DNA from: Mesostigma viride
Taxonomy: Eukaryota > Streptophyta > Mesostigmatophyceae > Mesostigmatales > Mesostigmataceae
Length of the DNA stretch: 64,000 nt
Direction of reading: 5' to 3'
Assembly (NCBI GenBank): GCA_009746045.1
Contig: RPFO01000580.1
Span: 20,204 to 84,203 of the forward strand
Part shown: piece after piece, positions 1 to 12,800 of the stretch
Numbering within the stretch: position 1 is the stretch's first letter
Layout: the number at the start of each line of letters is the position of its first letter
Translations under genes and position numbers: made by a program
Notes under the pieces: generated by a model
What the model was told of the DNA's origin: nothing
Databases searched by the model: none
The model's input: only the letters and a program-made list of their open reading frames with translations

Positions 1-535
1 CCCTGGACGGTACGGGACAGTACCTTGGAATCTATGTGTTATCTGACTGATGTCAGTTAGTATCTTTCGTAAGTTAGGGGTGTAAAGCATATATAGAGAG
101 AACCTTACCGGTTCATCTGTGTTCTGATTGGCTGAGACCTGTAGGATTGCGTTGGACTCCTCTGTGTCGGCGGGGACATAAGCTTTGCCTGTTTGTCACC
201 ATAGCCATCAGGCGGATACCCCCAATTATGTGAAGTTATTTCTAATAACCAAACATGCTCACTTCAGGCCCTGTTATTGGACAGCCATATCCGATAGACA
301 GGAAGTCTTGTGTCTGTATGAACAAGCAGAGAGACGCCCGACCAAAAGGGCCACCGCTCTCTATCGCGTAAGTACCGTCTCGTAGGAATGGCCTCTAGAC
401 GGGAAACGACCACCCTCTACGATTCCTGGAGAGTGCTAGGAATCTCCCCTGTCTCTTGGGGTTTGATAAGTCCGTTCTGTCTTTAATGACAGGAGGTAAA
501 AGATCTGTGCATTTAGTGGAGCAGAGACCACCATT
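1..535. other. No recognisable gene
   Basis: I see no convincing coding region. A TATATATAGAG stretch near base 100 looks like a TATA box, but nothing downstream is recognisable. The right part leads directly into minus-strand LINE coding sequence, so bases from about 483 may be the 3' side of that element. Confidence 0.4.
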
Positions 536-1261
536 TTATTCTGTTACAAACCCCACCGCCCTCGCCTCCAGGCCCAGACAGTCCAGCCAGGTCTGAATGT
601 GCTCGGGGCGTGCGATGAGGGTGGTGTCGTCCGCATAAATCAGGTCAGCCAGGCGGTAACCCGTGCTAACCCCGCCGTGCCCACGCTCGTTAAGGATGTC
701 CAAGCCTGGCTCGAACCCAGCAGTAAAGCGCGCACGTGCCTGGCGCATGACGTGGTCCACGACAATAATGAACAGGTATGGAGACAGGACACAACCTTGC
801 CACACCCCGTGGTGAAGGGGGAATGGTGGGGTGGTGCCTTCCGCAGTCCGCACTACTGCCTGTGAGCCCTCATACAGTCGGCGATTGGCAGCAATAAACG
901 CTGGTGGCACTCGGTTCAGAGCTAGGATGGCCCAAAGAGCCTCCCAGAGGACCGTGTCAAAGGCCTTGATATAGTCAACAAAAATGAAGACCAGCGGCAA
1001 AGTGTCAGGGCAAAGGCGACGCACCTCCTCCATCAACCGGCGCGCGACAAACACAGCCATGACAGTGTTACGACCACGACGAAAACCCATCTGAGACTCA
1101 CCCAGGTGTGGGTCCAGCGCGGCGCGGAGCCTCTGCAGCATCATGCGCATGAAGACCTTCAGCGCGGCGCTCTGGAGGCAGACACCCCGGTAGTTACCGG
1201 GGTCAGCAGCAGAGCCCTTCTTGTACAGCATGACGCGGATGGCCGTCTGCCACTCAGCAGG
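536..1261 (-). pseudogene. LINE ORF2 fragment, reverse transcriptase palm (family C)
   Basis: This is the reverse transcriptase part of a non-LTR retrotransposon ORF2. Visible motifs in order are NYRGVCLQSAALK, GFRRGRNT, FVDYIKAFDTV (catalytic Asp), GVWQGCVLSPYLF and LIYADDTTLI (the YADD catalytic pair). The reading frame is interrupted at its N-terminal side by the hAT-type element at 1262-2721; the preceding part of the same ORF resumes at 2722. The C-terminal half after the YADD region is missing. The family is the same as the copy at 20,111-21,502, which shares the segment around YADD nearly word for word. Catalytic residues are kept but the copy cannot be functional as it stands. Confidence 0.85.
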
Positions 1262-2721
1262 CAGTGTACAGCCATACGCAATACGCAATCATACGGGGCC
1301 CGTGGGTATGGTGTATAATACGCCATACGGGGTATAATACGCAAATCATACGGGGACTCTTGAAAATGCTGTTTTTTGCATGGTTCAGGGGGTTCTTCAA
1401 CATTCTGACCAATCAGGCATGTTTTTTTTGTGTTCTTGCAACACCACTTGCCTTTATTTAACACATCATCACATAATATTGCCGTTGCCGTCGCTGCATG
1501 CCTACAAATACAAGCATTGTACATCTGTTGTTATTAATAATGTCTGTAAATAGCACAAAATAACAAAGTTGTATGCACAATCAGTGCACACCTGAAAAGG
1601 ATAATAACACAAGTAGATATGCATGCACATTGACACTTGCAGTGGTATAGAGATCGCTGCCACCATTACTGTATGTTGAAGTTAAAAAACCATGCCATCA
1701 CTGCATGGAATGGCTATACTAGGACTGAAATACTGCACATGGTCAGTCGGCCAACTTGCCAAAAGTAATAAGACATTGTGCCAGAAACAGACATCTTGCC
1801 TACTCGTGGTAGGCCACCATGCAATATTGATCTACATGAAGCAAGAATCCATACGGGCTGCCAACAATGTGGCTAGCGTGCAGGATAGCATGCATGCCAG
1901 CAACCCGACCCAGCTTCCCTAAACCATTAACACATATGGTACGGTGGCTGGCTAGCAGCAGCCTGCATGGCTAAATAAGGCATTTATGTGCATCGCGAGT
2001 CACACCAAATACCCCGCAGCCTGCGACGTAATGCCTCCGGCGGCCTCTTGCACTCGCTCACTCTTGCCTCCTTCGCATACGTAGCGCCCATGATATGGCG
2101 GGTGCTAGCCTTGCTCGGGTGGTAGAACCCGAGAATTTTGCATCCAAAAGTGTGCACGTCACTGAGCTAGTAGTTACCTGTCGGCTGCCCTTTCTTGTTG
2201 AGAGTCTGTTCTTTCACGATGTGTGTCCAGACAGTCTCGAATACGGCCTGCATCTCGTCGGCCCCATTATCATCGTGTTCCATAGACCCACACCATCACC
2301 GTCGCTAGCCATGGTGCCTGGATGTCAATTGTGCTACGATTAAATGTTAGGTGCCAGATGCGCGCCCTTGTTGGCAGACAACATAACTTCGTCACCTAAT
2401 GTCCTCGTCCTTCGTCTCCTAGACCCTAGTCCGACACGCAGCAATCTGCAGCAATGCACGTACAGTCGTACATGCACGGCCAGCTTGGCACCTGCATCTA
2501 GTTCCGGCTCCACGTGCCGTCCAAAATGATGCCAGAAGCTACTTCGAACGAGGTTCATACGCAAAAAAATACGCAAAAAATACGCAAAAAATACGCAAAA
2601 AATACGCAATACGCAAAAAATACGCAGTGCGTATTTTTTTTCCCATTTTCATACGGAAATCTTGCGTATGGCGTATAATACGCGCCATACGGCGTATTAT
2701 ACGCCGTATGGCTGTTCACTG
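1262..2721. mobile_element. Non-autonomous hAT-type DNA transposon, 1,460 bp
   Basis: The element begins CAGTGTACAGCCATACG and ends with the inverse of CAGTGAACAGCCATACG, so the terminal inverted repeats match at 16 of 17 positions. It is flanked by the perfect 8-bp direct repeat TCAGCAGG at 1254-1261 and 2722-2729. An 8-bp duplication with CAGTG ends is characteristic of the hAT superfamily. Removing the element and one repeat rejoins the LINE ORF2 frame on both sides. Subterminal regions are rich in ATACGC units (1269-1355 and 2555-2715). No transposase is visible inside, so it would depend on an enzyme supplied elsewhere. Confidence 0.8.
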
Positions 2722-2927
2722 TCAGCAGGCGGAGGCTCGTCAGAAAGCAGGACACGGTTGCAGAACGCCAGCAGAAGATCCCTAACCGCCAGATCAGGGG
2801 TCTTCAGCAGCTCAGCAGAAAGGTGGTCGGCACCGACCGCCGCATCGTACCGCAGGCGAGCAAGGACGCCGTCCAGTTCCTTCAAAGTGAAGGGGGGGAC
2901 GACGCCGTCAGTGGCAAGGCAGCCCAT
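2722..2927 (-). pseudogene. LINE ORF2 fragment upstream of the hAT insertion (family C)
   Basis: About 68 residues that precede the reverse transcriptase core, including the typical FTLKELDGVLARLRYDAAVG and LLLAFCNRVLLSDEPPP stretches. It is the direct continuation of the fragment at 536-1261, separated only by the hAT-type element. The same region in the intact LINE at 10,609-13,512 reads FTELELSTAAKQLRFYAAVG. The 5' side is cut at the GCAGTAT sequence where another LINE copy inserted. Confidence 0.8.
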
Positions 2928-2934
2928 GCAGTAT

Positions 2935-3615
2935 TAATTAATTAATTAATTAATAGACACGTGACTGCGTCACGTGAGCATAAGTCCTCAGTGGGAGGGG
3001 AACATGGGATGGAATGGATGGTATAAGCTATCTAGGTCCTAGTAGTTACAGGGGTGTGGGCACCGCGGCCCGAATCGCTATGAATGCCATACTTGGTCAC
3101 ACGCGGAGCCCCCACAGGCTTGGGGGTGGTCTCCTTCATCACTACTTGCCATCTATCCTTGCGCACCATCTGCCTCCATATTACAGACAAACCAGGAGGC
3201 TGCCCGGGGGTGAGCCCGTCACGTCTAGTGTAGCACATGTCCATGCCGAGTCTATCACGAAAAGTCCACGGGTGGCGGCCCTGCCGCGCGCGGCCGGGGG
3301 CACGCCAGGTGAGGACATATCGCCCAGGCTGGGCGGGCTTGGTGCCAGCTAGTCTATCTGATGTATCTACCTGATCTGTGCGGGCCAGGTGCCCGGCTAG
3401 GCCCAGGCGCCTGTGCCTAATAATGTGGGAAACATAGGGCAAATCAGCGTACAAATCCTCTGACATTACTATGTGCAAACCAAGGGGGATGTTAAGGGCC
3501 TGGCGCAGCATCTTGGTGACGGCGCCGTCGAGTCGTTGCTCCAGCTCCTGCGTCAGTGTCCACGTCTCGGCGCCGTAGGTCAGGATCGTCAGAATGACGA
3601 CCTTGAAGAGGTCAC
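2935..3615 (-). mobile_element. 5'-truncated LINE copy (family B, RTE-like), minus strand
   Basis: This 0.68-kb segment is the reverse complement of the 3' end of the LINE at about 12,940-13,614, with very few differences. It carries the ORF2 C-terminus (YGAETWTL, RHRRLGLAGHLAR, RQGRHPWTFRDRLG), the CACGTGAC/GTCACGTG hairpin, and a (TTAA)n-type tail at its left end. It is flanked by GCAGTAT at 2928-2934 and 3616-3622, and the uninterrupted junction GCAGTATGCCCCTC is seen near 14,301. These are the marks of target-primed insertion with 5' truncation. Confidence 0.8.
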
Positions 3616-4480
3616 GCAGTATGCCCCTCAGAAAAACCACTGCCACCTTTCTTTCCAGCGCAATTGTTTGCCAAGAAACAAACTCAAGCTTGTGAGCCTC
3701 TAACCACAATGAAGCCTCTGCTAAGAAAGGCCGCGTCAATATTCACACAAAACTGAGTGCTGTTAGCAATCTCCTTCCAAGAAACCACTCAGCAAATCCC
3801 TGACAACTTGACGATATGCCACGGTCACGCTTTGACACATCCCAGCCATGCAACGTACATAAAAACCACTGAAAGGTGCCAGGAATCTGGCGATGCGCAG
3901 CACGGAATGGCATTATACCTGGCGCTAACTGCACGGACTTGGGGGTGGTCTCCTTCATCACTACTTGCGTTGCTATGAGGATGATGTGACGGAATGCAAT
4001 ATACGAGAATGCTCATAACTTTTGACTGAGGTCAGGATCGTCAGAATGACGACCTTGAAGAGGTCACGCAGTATGCCCCTCAGAAAAACCACTGCCACCT
4101 TTCTTTCCAGCGCAATTGTTTGCCAAGAAACAAACTCAAGCTTGTGAGCCTCTAACCACAATGAAGCCTCTGCTAAGAAAGGCCGCGTCAATATTCACAC
4201 AAAACTGAGTGCTGTTAGCAATCTCCTTCCAAGAAACCACTCAGCAAATCCCTGACAACTTGACGATATGCCACGGTCACGCTTTGACACATCCCAGCCA
4301 TGCAACGTACATAAAAACCACTGAAAGGTGCCAGGAATCTGGCGATGCGCAGCACGGAATGGCATTATACCTGGCGCTAACTGCACAGACTTGGGGGTGG
4401 TCTCCTTCATCACTACTTGCGTTGCTATGAGGATGATGTGACGGAATGCAATATACGAGAATGCTCATAACTTTTGACTC
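3577..4480. repeat. Tandem duplication, 452-bp unit x2
   Basis: Bases 3577-4028 and 4029-4480 are almost identical. Each unit starts AGGTCAGGATCGTC, which is the broken end of the truncated LINE copy, runs through a 0.33-kb repeat also present at 14,303-14,598, and ends ATAACTTTTGACT, the start of the 168-bp monomers. The duplication therefore happened after the LINE copy inserted. Short open frames within it repeat in pairs and are not genes. Confidence 0.85.
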
Positions 4481-4952
4481 CGGCCATGAAATTTCATCGG
4501 GTTGGTTGCATTAGACGCGTCTTTTGAAGACGAACACGCTGATATAATTTTCTACAGCTATCGCTCAATATTTCCGAAGATACCGGCACCGCCCTGCCCA
4601 GCAAATATCGCTGTTGCAATATACGAGAATGCTCATAACTTTTGACTCCGGCCATGAAATTTCATCGGGTTGGTTGCATTAGACTCGTCTTTTGAAGACG
4701 AACACGCTGATATAATTTTCTCTAGCTATCGCTCAATATTTCCGAAGATACCGGCACCGCCCTGCCCAGCAAATATCGCTGTTGCAATATACGAGAATGC
4801 TCATAACTTTTGACTCCGGCCATGAAACTTCATCGGGTTGGTTGCATTAGACTCGTCTTTTGAAGACGAACACGCTGATATAATTTTCTCCAGCTATCGC
4901 TCAATATTTCCGAAGATACCGGCACCGCCCTGCCCAGCAAATATCGCTGTTT
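4449..4952 (+). repeat. Three tandem 168-bp monomers upstream of LINE ORF1
   Basis: Three copies of a 168-bp unit begin CAATATACGAGAATGC at 4449, 4617 and 4785. They differ at only a few positions. The array stops about 12 bases before the ATG at 4965. Mouse and some other L1 elements have promoter monomers arranged in this way in front of ORF1, so a promoter role is a reasonable inference. Part of a further monomer is visible at 3997-4028. Confidence 0.8.
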
Positions 4953-4964
4953 TTTCAGCTCGAT

Positions 4965-6041
4965 ATGGCGGAATACGACTCATCCCAGCAATCACAAGCG
5001 TCCGCGGCCCTGCACCAACTCGCTGACGAAGCCATGGCGTCATTGGAAACACCCTTGCACGCTATGCCGGACGCCACTGTCAGCATCCAGCCGCTCCACT
5101 CCACCGCTCCGCCGAACAGCGACCTTGCCATGGATACCCGCGAGGAGGCCTTTTCTGCCGAGGACGCTGCCGCATTTTTACCTGGCAAATGGCCAGGCCT
5201 TAACGCCATCATGCGCCTGTCCCGAGCTGCCGCCCTCACCATCCTGCACCTGGCTGCCGAGAAAAAGTGCGAGATCCGGGACTGCAACCAACAGGTTACC
5301 CACCTGTCGGACTTTCTCCACGACGACCCCGACGACACTGACCTCTGCCTCGCAGTCTGGTGGACGTGCTCCCGTCTTTCCGACAGCGCCCTTGAGCGCT
5401 TTGTCATGGCCTCTCTGGACCTGGGAGCCGACCCCACTGTTGCGGCCGCCATCAACATCACCGCCAAGCAAGTCGCCAATACGTGCTTCGATCGCCTCCC
5501 TCCCCTCCTCAACGCTGCCCTCAACCCTGTCCACAACCACCTCGCCACCCACCACGCCCATTCCTCACACGCCGACACCTCCATCCACTCCGCCATCACC
5601 CACATTGCAGCAGGGCTGCAGCAGCAGCAGCAGCTCCTCCACCAGCTCCAGCAACAACTTGCCGCCTCCATAACTCCTGCCAAGACCACCTATGCCGCCA
5701 CGCTTCAGAACCCTACGGAGCTCATCAACGAAATCAAAACAGCCGTCAAGGCCAGCACAAGGGATGCTATGCACGAACCCATTCGCTCATGCAGTATTGT
5801 GGTACGTGGCGTCCCCTCGAACGTCAACGATGCACGCCTGGGCACCTACCTCCGGGGCGACCCCTTCCTGGGGAAGCTCGGCGTGGCCCAAAGCGTCGTC
5901 ATCAAAACGGCACGACGGCTCGGCGGCCCCACCGCCCCTGTCTTGGTGGAATTCCACCGCAAGGAGGACAAACTGCAGGTGCAGAAGGCCCGCCGGAACC
6001 TCCACGATACCCACATTGCATTACCGAAAGCCAGGCCTTGA
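4965..6041 (+). CDS. LINE ORF1-type RNA-binding protein, 358 aa
   Basis: The protein has a helical N-terminal half, a glutamine-rich stretch LQQQQQLLHQLQQQL near residues 220-235, and a C-terminal domain (about residues 260-358) that reads like an ORF1p RRM: CSIVVRGVPSNVNDARLG, then PVLVEFHRKEDKLQVQKARR. ORF1 proteins of LINEs coat the element RNA and act as chaperones. The start is the first ATG after the monomer array. No ORF2 follows: after the stop the sequence loses coding character, so the element is truncated 3' or is an ORF1-only derivative. Function is inferred from layout and the RRM-like segment only. Confidence 0.7.
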   Translation: MAEYDSSQQSQASAALHQLADEAMASLETPLHAMPDATVSIQPLHSTAPPNSDLAMDTREEAFSAEDAAAFLPGKWPGLNAIMRLSRAAALTILHLAAEKKCEIRDCNQQVTHLSDFLHDDPDDTDLCLAVWWTCSRLSDSALERFVMASLDLGADPTVAAAINITAKQVANTCFDRLPPLLNAALNPVHNHLATHHAHSSHADTSIHSAITHIAAGLQQQQQLLHQLQQQLAASITPAKTTYAATLQNPTELINEIKTAVKASTRDAMHEPIRSCSIVVRGVPSNVNDARLGTYLRGDPFLGKLGVAQSVVIKTARRLGGPTAPVLVEFHRKEDKLQVQKARRNLHDTHIALPKARP

Positions 6042-6973
6042 CCCCCAAGACGTCCGGCTTTCAAGTTGGAGTGTACCCCCGCGGCATCTAGCAATGCCGA
6101 CTAGTTTCAAGTGCGCACCAGTCAAAGTAGTTACCCTTCGCACAAACTCCAGCCACACATTTTCGTAACCGCCCTTTTGGCACCGCAGGAACTATTCTGT
6201 CTGATTCGGCCAGATTTCATCCAAGGAATCGGAAAGGAAAAACGGTGGAATCAGAAAAAGGAAAACGGTGGAATCATTTTCAGCCTGAACTAGTACAACA
6301 CTATCGTCCGTTCAAGTCCGGCCTCACGGCCCATGCGACGCCATGTCGACCCGCCCATGCTTAGCCTTTTTTGCGCTAGACTAAAGAAAAATGGTCCCGT
6401 TGCCTAAGCAAAAAAATGCACCTCAGCACCTGCTAGCCATGGTAAATTTGCTAGCGATGGCAGTCTGGGAAACTTACTAACCAAACGGCGAATCAATCCA
6501 ATCTCACGTTCAAAATGCCGCTTCCGTAGACATGTGTCGACTACTTTGTTTATGCGTGTGATTCAAACAAGCCAATTGTGAATTCCAGATTAGGAGTTAA
6601 GGTTTATGGCTGGCAGGACTGATATATTGCATGACGACACACCCTTTTTTGGCTTGAGACAGAAAGCTGTATATAAATTTCTTACATGAGATGTTTGTCA
6701 TGTTCATTTTGATTTTAACGCACAGCCCCCCATTCAGCATGTCGAATGGCATGCGCATGTGCTGGCCGGCAGCCACTGCCATGTCGCCGGATCAGACTGG
6801 CGTACAAACCACACAATCTTCTTGTTCACGCATGCTAACCACAACCATCGGTAAGCCGACGTTGTGCAGGAATTTTTTTTCATATGCCTTGGTTTAATAG
6901 TGGACGCTGCATCCCTGATTCGGCCGTGAAGCTTGTTGTCAGCTAGACGTTAGCAGCTGAGTGCCGGGCCGCC
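6042..6973. other. No recognisable gene
   Basis: No frame here shows recognisable protein motifs. The first 100 bases still look like the trailing part of the preceding ORF1 element. The rest is ordinary AT-balanced intergenic sequence. Confidence 0.4.
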
Positions 6974-7276
6974 CTATGTGGAATAACTTTCACATTGTCC
7001 ATCGGCATTAAAAGTTGAAAATTCCCTCCGATCGACCATGCCATAACAGGAAAATGCCATCATCTGTTGCAGTCCAGGCTTATATTTGCCACGATGTGGT
7101 GTGTGCCAGTTGTGCCACCTGTAATTTACATTACTAGGCTTGGTGTTCCTAGGGATTCCATTCATGGTGTTCCACTTAGTAGCCATACCAGCATGCCTTG
7201 CAGTTTTCACAATAGATAGCCTGCAGGCCATATCAAACCCAACTCCCAAGTTGTCCAGTAATGCATGTGGTACCAA
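6974..7276 (-). pseudogene. Possible KDZ-type transposase fragment
   Basis: A 100-residue open frame contains HALLDNLGVGFDMACRL followed about 20 residues later by a W..MNGIP stretch and H-N-W-H. KDZ (Kyakuja/Dileera/Zisupton) transposases have a comparable order: a YDIACRL-like segment, then an IP..HAYGH-like segment. The second half fits poorly and no catalytic residue can be assigned. If correct, it is a short remnant. It may equally be a chance open frame. Confidence 0.3.
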
Positions 7277-7370
7277 TGAACCTTACCTTGTACAGTAAAA
7301 TAAGTTATGATATTGGTTGATGTTGTGCACCCGTGCTTTCAATTTGTTTCATAATCCATGTGCCGTTCAG

Positions 7371-8281
<911 letters not shown>

Positions 8282-8573
8282 AAAGCGACACAACATAGCC
8301 CATGGCGGTGGCTGCTATCAACAAGCAGCTCTTGCCTCCATGCACAGTCAAACACCTGCATCTTCTTCAATGCAGATTATTGACATCTCTTTTGTATATT
8401 ATGTACAGATTATTTGCATTTGTAATATTATCTGTATACCAATGCAGTTTGCAACATGTAACCAGTGTTGCTAGTAATCTGGTAATGTGAGCCGTGTTGA
8501 TATCAAAGTGCTGCGATGCAAGTCATACATCAGAACTAAAGCGGCAACACTGGCTACGGACACAAAGAGTCAT

Positions 8574-8605
<32 letters not shown>

Positions 8606-9455
8606 CGTGCTTCGTGCATCGCGACTCAGGGCCTGACAAGCTGCGGCCGAGACCAATGCCGAACACACCCATGCTCAGAGCACATTGCGGATGCCAGGCA
8701 CACCGCGTTTGCCATGGAACACATGGGTAGACGCTTCGTAAACGTGACAACGAATGACCCGCTGAGATCCCCACACTTGCAAGCGCACGGGAAAGGCGGC
8801 ACACTTACGTTTCATAGATTAGCCGGGGCGAGATAGTAGCTCGTTTGCCTAGCCGTCATTAAGCCTATAGGCGTTCCAAGAAACGCATGAAATTTCTCTA
8901 CCAGTACCGGTGGCGCACTATCGGTCTATGATCGCAGAAACTTCTCTTGAAGGGGCCTTACACTGTCGTGCATGTAACCACGGAGCTTGAATGGTGGCAT
9001 GACAACGAAAGAAAGTTTTCCTTAAGCCCGACCTCCCCTCCCGCATTCCACTGGTGATATTACAGCTGTTATAATTCCTGGAGCTAAAAACATGCGGAAA
9101 ACATGCTGGGCGAGTCCTGTCAAAATTAAAAACCAACAGACTTAATTGACAGCGCCGTTTAAACGACAGCAAGAGCTTCCATGCCATCGAACACTGCCCG
9201 AGGTTGGTCTAATTTAAAGACTAAGCCTGCCGTCTCAGAAAAAAATGTTCTATGCTCGGAGTCCACGGAATCAGGAAGTCGGCCCGCAAGTGCCGTACAG
9301 ATCCGGTAGTGGCTCGTGAAGTGAAAGATTTGGGCAGATTTGGGCAGATCGGGTTTGGTCGATCCGGTCCTGGATCAGTCCGTACGCTGAAATTTGCGCG
9401 CCGTCCGTTGTACTTGAATTTTCAAGGGAAACGAATGTTGCCTCTTTCGGTAATG
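8282..9455. other. No recognisable gene; short CA repeat
   Basis: Nothing in this stretch resembles a known protein or RNA gene. A (CA)n microsatellite lies at about 8,585-8,605. From about 9,240 onward the sequence leads into the LINE that starts coding near 9,470. Confidence 0.4.
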
Positions 9456-9515
9456 CAATGACTGAGCATCGACGATTACTATACCCCGGAGCAGCTTGAG
9501 GCCCGGGCTGCCGCT

Positions 9516-9884
9516 TTGAACCGGCCGGAGGTCCACGAGGCTCGGGCAGCCAAGCAGGCCAACCCGCAACTACGGTGCAGCATCTATGCCCGCCTCTTTA
9601 ATGGCGTCTTCATCGTCCGCATTAACGGCCAGGACCTTCCTCCAATGACGGCGACCCCCATGGATACCGCCGTGCCAGCGCCCCAGCCCGGCCCTGCTCG
9701 GCCCCCGCCGTCACCGCCATCGCCACCGGCATCGACGGTCACCTGCTCCCCAGCACGTGTGGGGATCCGCCGGGGCAACTTCAGCTCAGGTATGGCTGCC
9801 AGGCTTGGCCGTCCCCCTAATAAATTCGTTCGCTTTGCACCTGAGCCGGAGCCCGCGCTGCGAACCCTTCTCTCCTATCAATGA
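9516..9884 (+). CDS. Small upstream ORF of LINE family B, 122 aa
   Basis: A short proline- and alanine-rich protein that precedes ORF2 of the LINE. It contains a proline run near residues 56-70 and no domain I can name. It may be the element's ORF1 or only the N-terminal part of ORF2. The open frame extends upstream of this ATG to a TGA at about 9,463, so a near-cognate CTG start is possible. Its stop overlaps the next start as ATGA (9881-9884), an arrangement compatible with termination-reinitiation. No function can be assigned from sequence. Confidence 0.5.
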   Translation: MNRPEVHEARAAKQANPQLRCSIYARLFNGVFIVRINGQDLPPMTATPMDTAVPAPQPGPARPPPSPPSPPASTVTCSPARVGIRRGNFSSGMAARLGRPPNKFVRFAPEPEPALRTLLSYQ

Positions 9885-12800
9885 CGACGCTCGCGGCCCC
9901 GCGGCTCCGCGGCTCTAGCAGTGGGATCTGCCTAACTCCCCTTCCCGCCCCTTTGCCTTCGCAGCCCTCGGGCTGTCGGAGAGAGAGCAACGGGTCGGCA
10001 GTGAGCCAGGTTAGCCCCGCCTCGCGCGGCCGCCTCCGAAACCTCCTCAGACTGCACGCATTTCTTATGCGTGCAGACGCAAACTCATTCTACCTGGCCA
10101 CCCGAGCCAACCGTCGGCGTCGCCTCGACGCGTTGGCAGGAAGAATCGAAATGGTGATTGAAAGCATAAGTCCCCAACCCGCCCCCCCTACCCCACCACC
10201 TCCACCCCCACCCCCATCACCACCCTGCTCCATCTCCGCCCCCACCCCCGCCTGCACCCCCCTTTTCGGTCAACGCGCGCCCTTGGTCATCGCCACCTTC
10301 AACGCCCGCACGCTCCAGCCCGACGCTGACCGCTGTCACTGCCTGCGCAGTGACGACTGTCAGTGCCATCGAGTCTCCAATCTTATTGGTTTCTGCATCG
10401 ACAATAATATCGCCATCCTGGGAATCCAAGAACACAGGCGCACTGCATCGGCCCGCGGATCAACTGCCCTTGTTGCTGACGACATCGACGGCTGGCGGTT
10501 CTACTACGGAGGCGGCGACGGCACCGGGAACGGGGGCGTCGGTCTCCTCTGCTCCCCGCTCGCCGTACGCCACATGGGCGAACCCCAGCTGGTCAACGCT
10601 CGCTCCTCGTGGCCACTTTTCATTCGATGGAGGGCCACTCGACCTACGCCCTGACGGTGGGCGTTGGTTACGCACCCCACTCCGGCCACCCAGAACAAGA
10701 CCGCAAGGACTTCTTTGCAGCGCTGGAGAACCTGGCGAACGGCATCCCTGGTCGCAACTACCTCGCTCTGCTGCTGGACGCCAACGCCACGCTACCACCG
10801 GGTACTGGCGGATGTCAGCACGCCCCCAACGGTACGGTCTCCAATGCCAACACCGAACTTTTTGCTGATTTGCTTACGACATGCGATTTGGTCACTGCCA
10901 ACACCCGCTTTCCACATAGTCCAGATGCTTTGGTCACACACACCTCGCCAACTGGCACTGAACGCTGCATTGACTATGTTGTAATGCGCAAGCGTCATCA
11001 AGGATCTGTACTAGCTGCTCGCTCGCATGTGATCCCCCTGGTGCGCTCCGATCATCGCATCGTCACCGCCCGCATCCGCCTGCGATTCCCCTCGCCCTTT
11101 CGTAAGCACGTGGCACCACCTGATTTGCGCACACTTCAGTTGCTCGAGAAATCTGACGACGCTCTGGAGGACTTCCCTGAAAAACGCGCCCACAAGCGCG
11201 CCGCAGAGGCGTTCGTCGACGCGCTGGACATCCCGGCCAGCCACGCCCAGCTGTTCGCTGCCGGCCCGGCATCGGCCCTTCGGCACCTCGCTGACAAGCT
11301 GCCCGCGGCCGGGGCCCTACTGCCCCCCCGCCGCCCGCCCCGCTTCACCAGCCTGCACCGGCTCCCCGCCGTCATCCAGGCCCGGCAAGCCCTGCGCGAC
11401 AACCGCGACCCCGCCCGCTACGCCCGCCTCAAAGCCGATTACCACTCGGCCATCCGGCAGGCGACCAAGGAGCAGGAGGACCTTCATGTCCGCGAGTACT
11501 TCGCCCACCTCAAGGACCAGCACGGCAAGTACGCCTGGACCCGCCTGCGTCACGCCCAACGGCCCGCCGGCGGCGCGCAGCCGGCGCCGCGGACGCTCTC
11601 TGGCTCACCGCAGCAGCAGCTCAACCAGTGGTATTCCTCCCAGTCCCGGCTGCTCGGCGCCCCCCCGCCGCCTCCGCCGCTTGGCCCTCTGGCGGCCGCA
11701 CGCCTGGCAGTAGCACCGGCGGACGTCCCTGCGCCGCCCACGCCACCCGCCGCTGAGCAGGACTACACGTACCCAGCCCTGACGGAACCCCTGGCCCACC
11801 CCAACGAGCTCCCGCCGTTCACCGAGCTCGAGCTGAGCACCGCCGCCAAGCAACTCCGCTTCTATGCTGCCGTTGGACCTGACCAGCTCCCAGCCCCGGT
11901 GATTAAGCTGACGGCGCTCACGGGGTTCCTGCTTGACGTCTGCAACCGGATCCTGCTTGCCGACGCGCCGCCGATTCCTGAGTGGCAGCACAGCTACCGT
12001 ATTATGCTGTACAAAAACAAAGGTTCCCCTGACGACCCCGCCAACTACAGAGGAGTCTGCATCCAGAGCGCCGCACTTAAGTTGTTCATGCGCATGATCC
12101 TCAACCGCCTTCGTTCTGCTCTCGACTGTCACCTTGGGGAAAGTCAAATGGGCTTCCGTCCTGGGCGCAACACCGTCATGGCCATCTTCGTCGCGCGTCG
12201 CCTCTTCGAGGAAATCGCTCTCCTGCAACCTGGTGAGTTTCCCGCCATCCTGATCTTCGTCGACTTCATCAAGGCTTTTGATTCTGTCCTCTGGGACGCT
12301 CTATGGGCTGTACTTGCTCGCGCTCGCGTCCCCACTCCCCTGATTACCGTCATCCGCACGCTGTATGAGGGGTCCACCACTTCGGTGCGCACTCAGCACG
12401 GCATAACCCCGCCCTGCCCACTGCAGACCGGCGTCTGGCAGGGTTGCGTCCTGTCGCCGTACCTGTTTATTATTGTAGTGGATTATGTTATGCGCCAGGC
12501 ACGTGCTCGCTTTGCTAGCATTGCAGGCCGTGCCCCTGGCCTAGCGATCACGAACGAGCTTGGGGAAGGGGGGCCGACTAACAAGCAGAATTTACTAGCT
12601 GACCTCATTTATGCCGACGACATCACGCTCATCGAGAAGCCGGAGTCTGCCCAACTTTGGCTGGACTGCCTGGCGCTCGAGGCTCGGGCGGTTGGTCTAG
12701 AAATCAGCCCCAAAACGGAGGCCCTGGCCCTCGGCATGGCAGGGCCCCCACCCACACTCCGCCTCTTAGACGATGCCGAGGTCAACTACCCTACTTCAGG

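Noticed and set aside
4955-5689. 244-codon minus-strand open frame opposite LINE ORF1
   Set aside because: It lacks motifs and lies wholly opposite the RRM-bearing ORF1.
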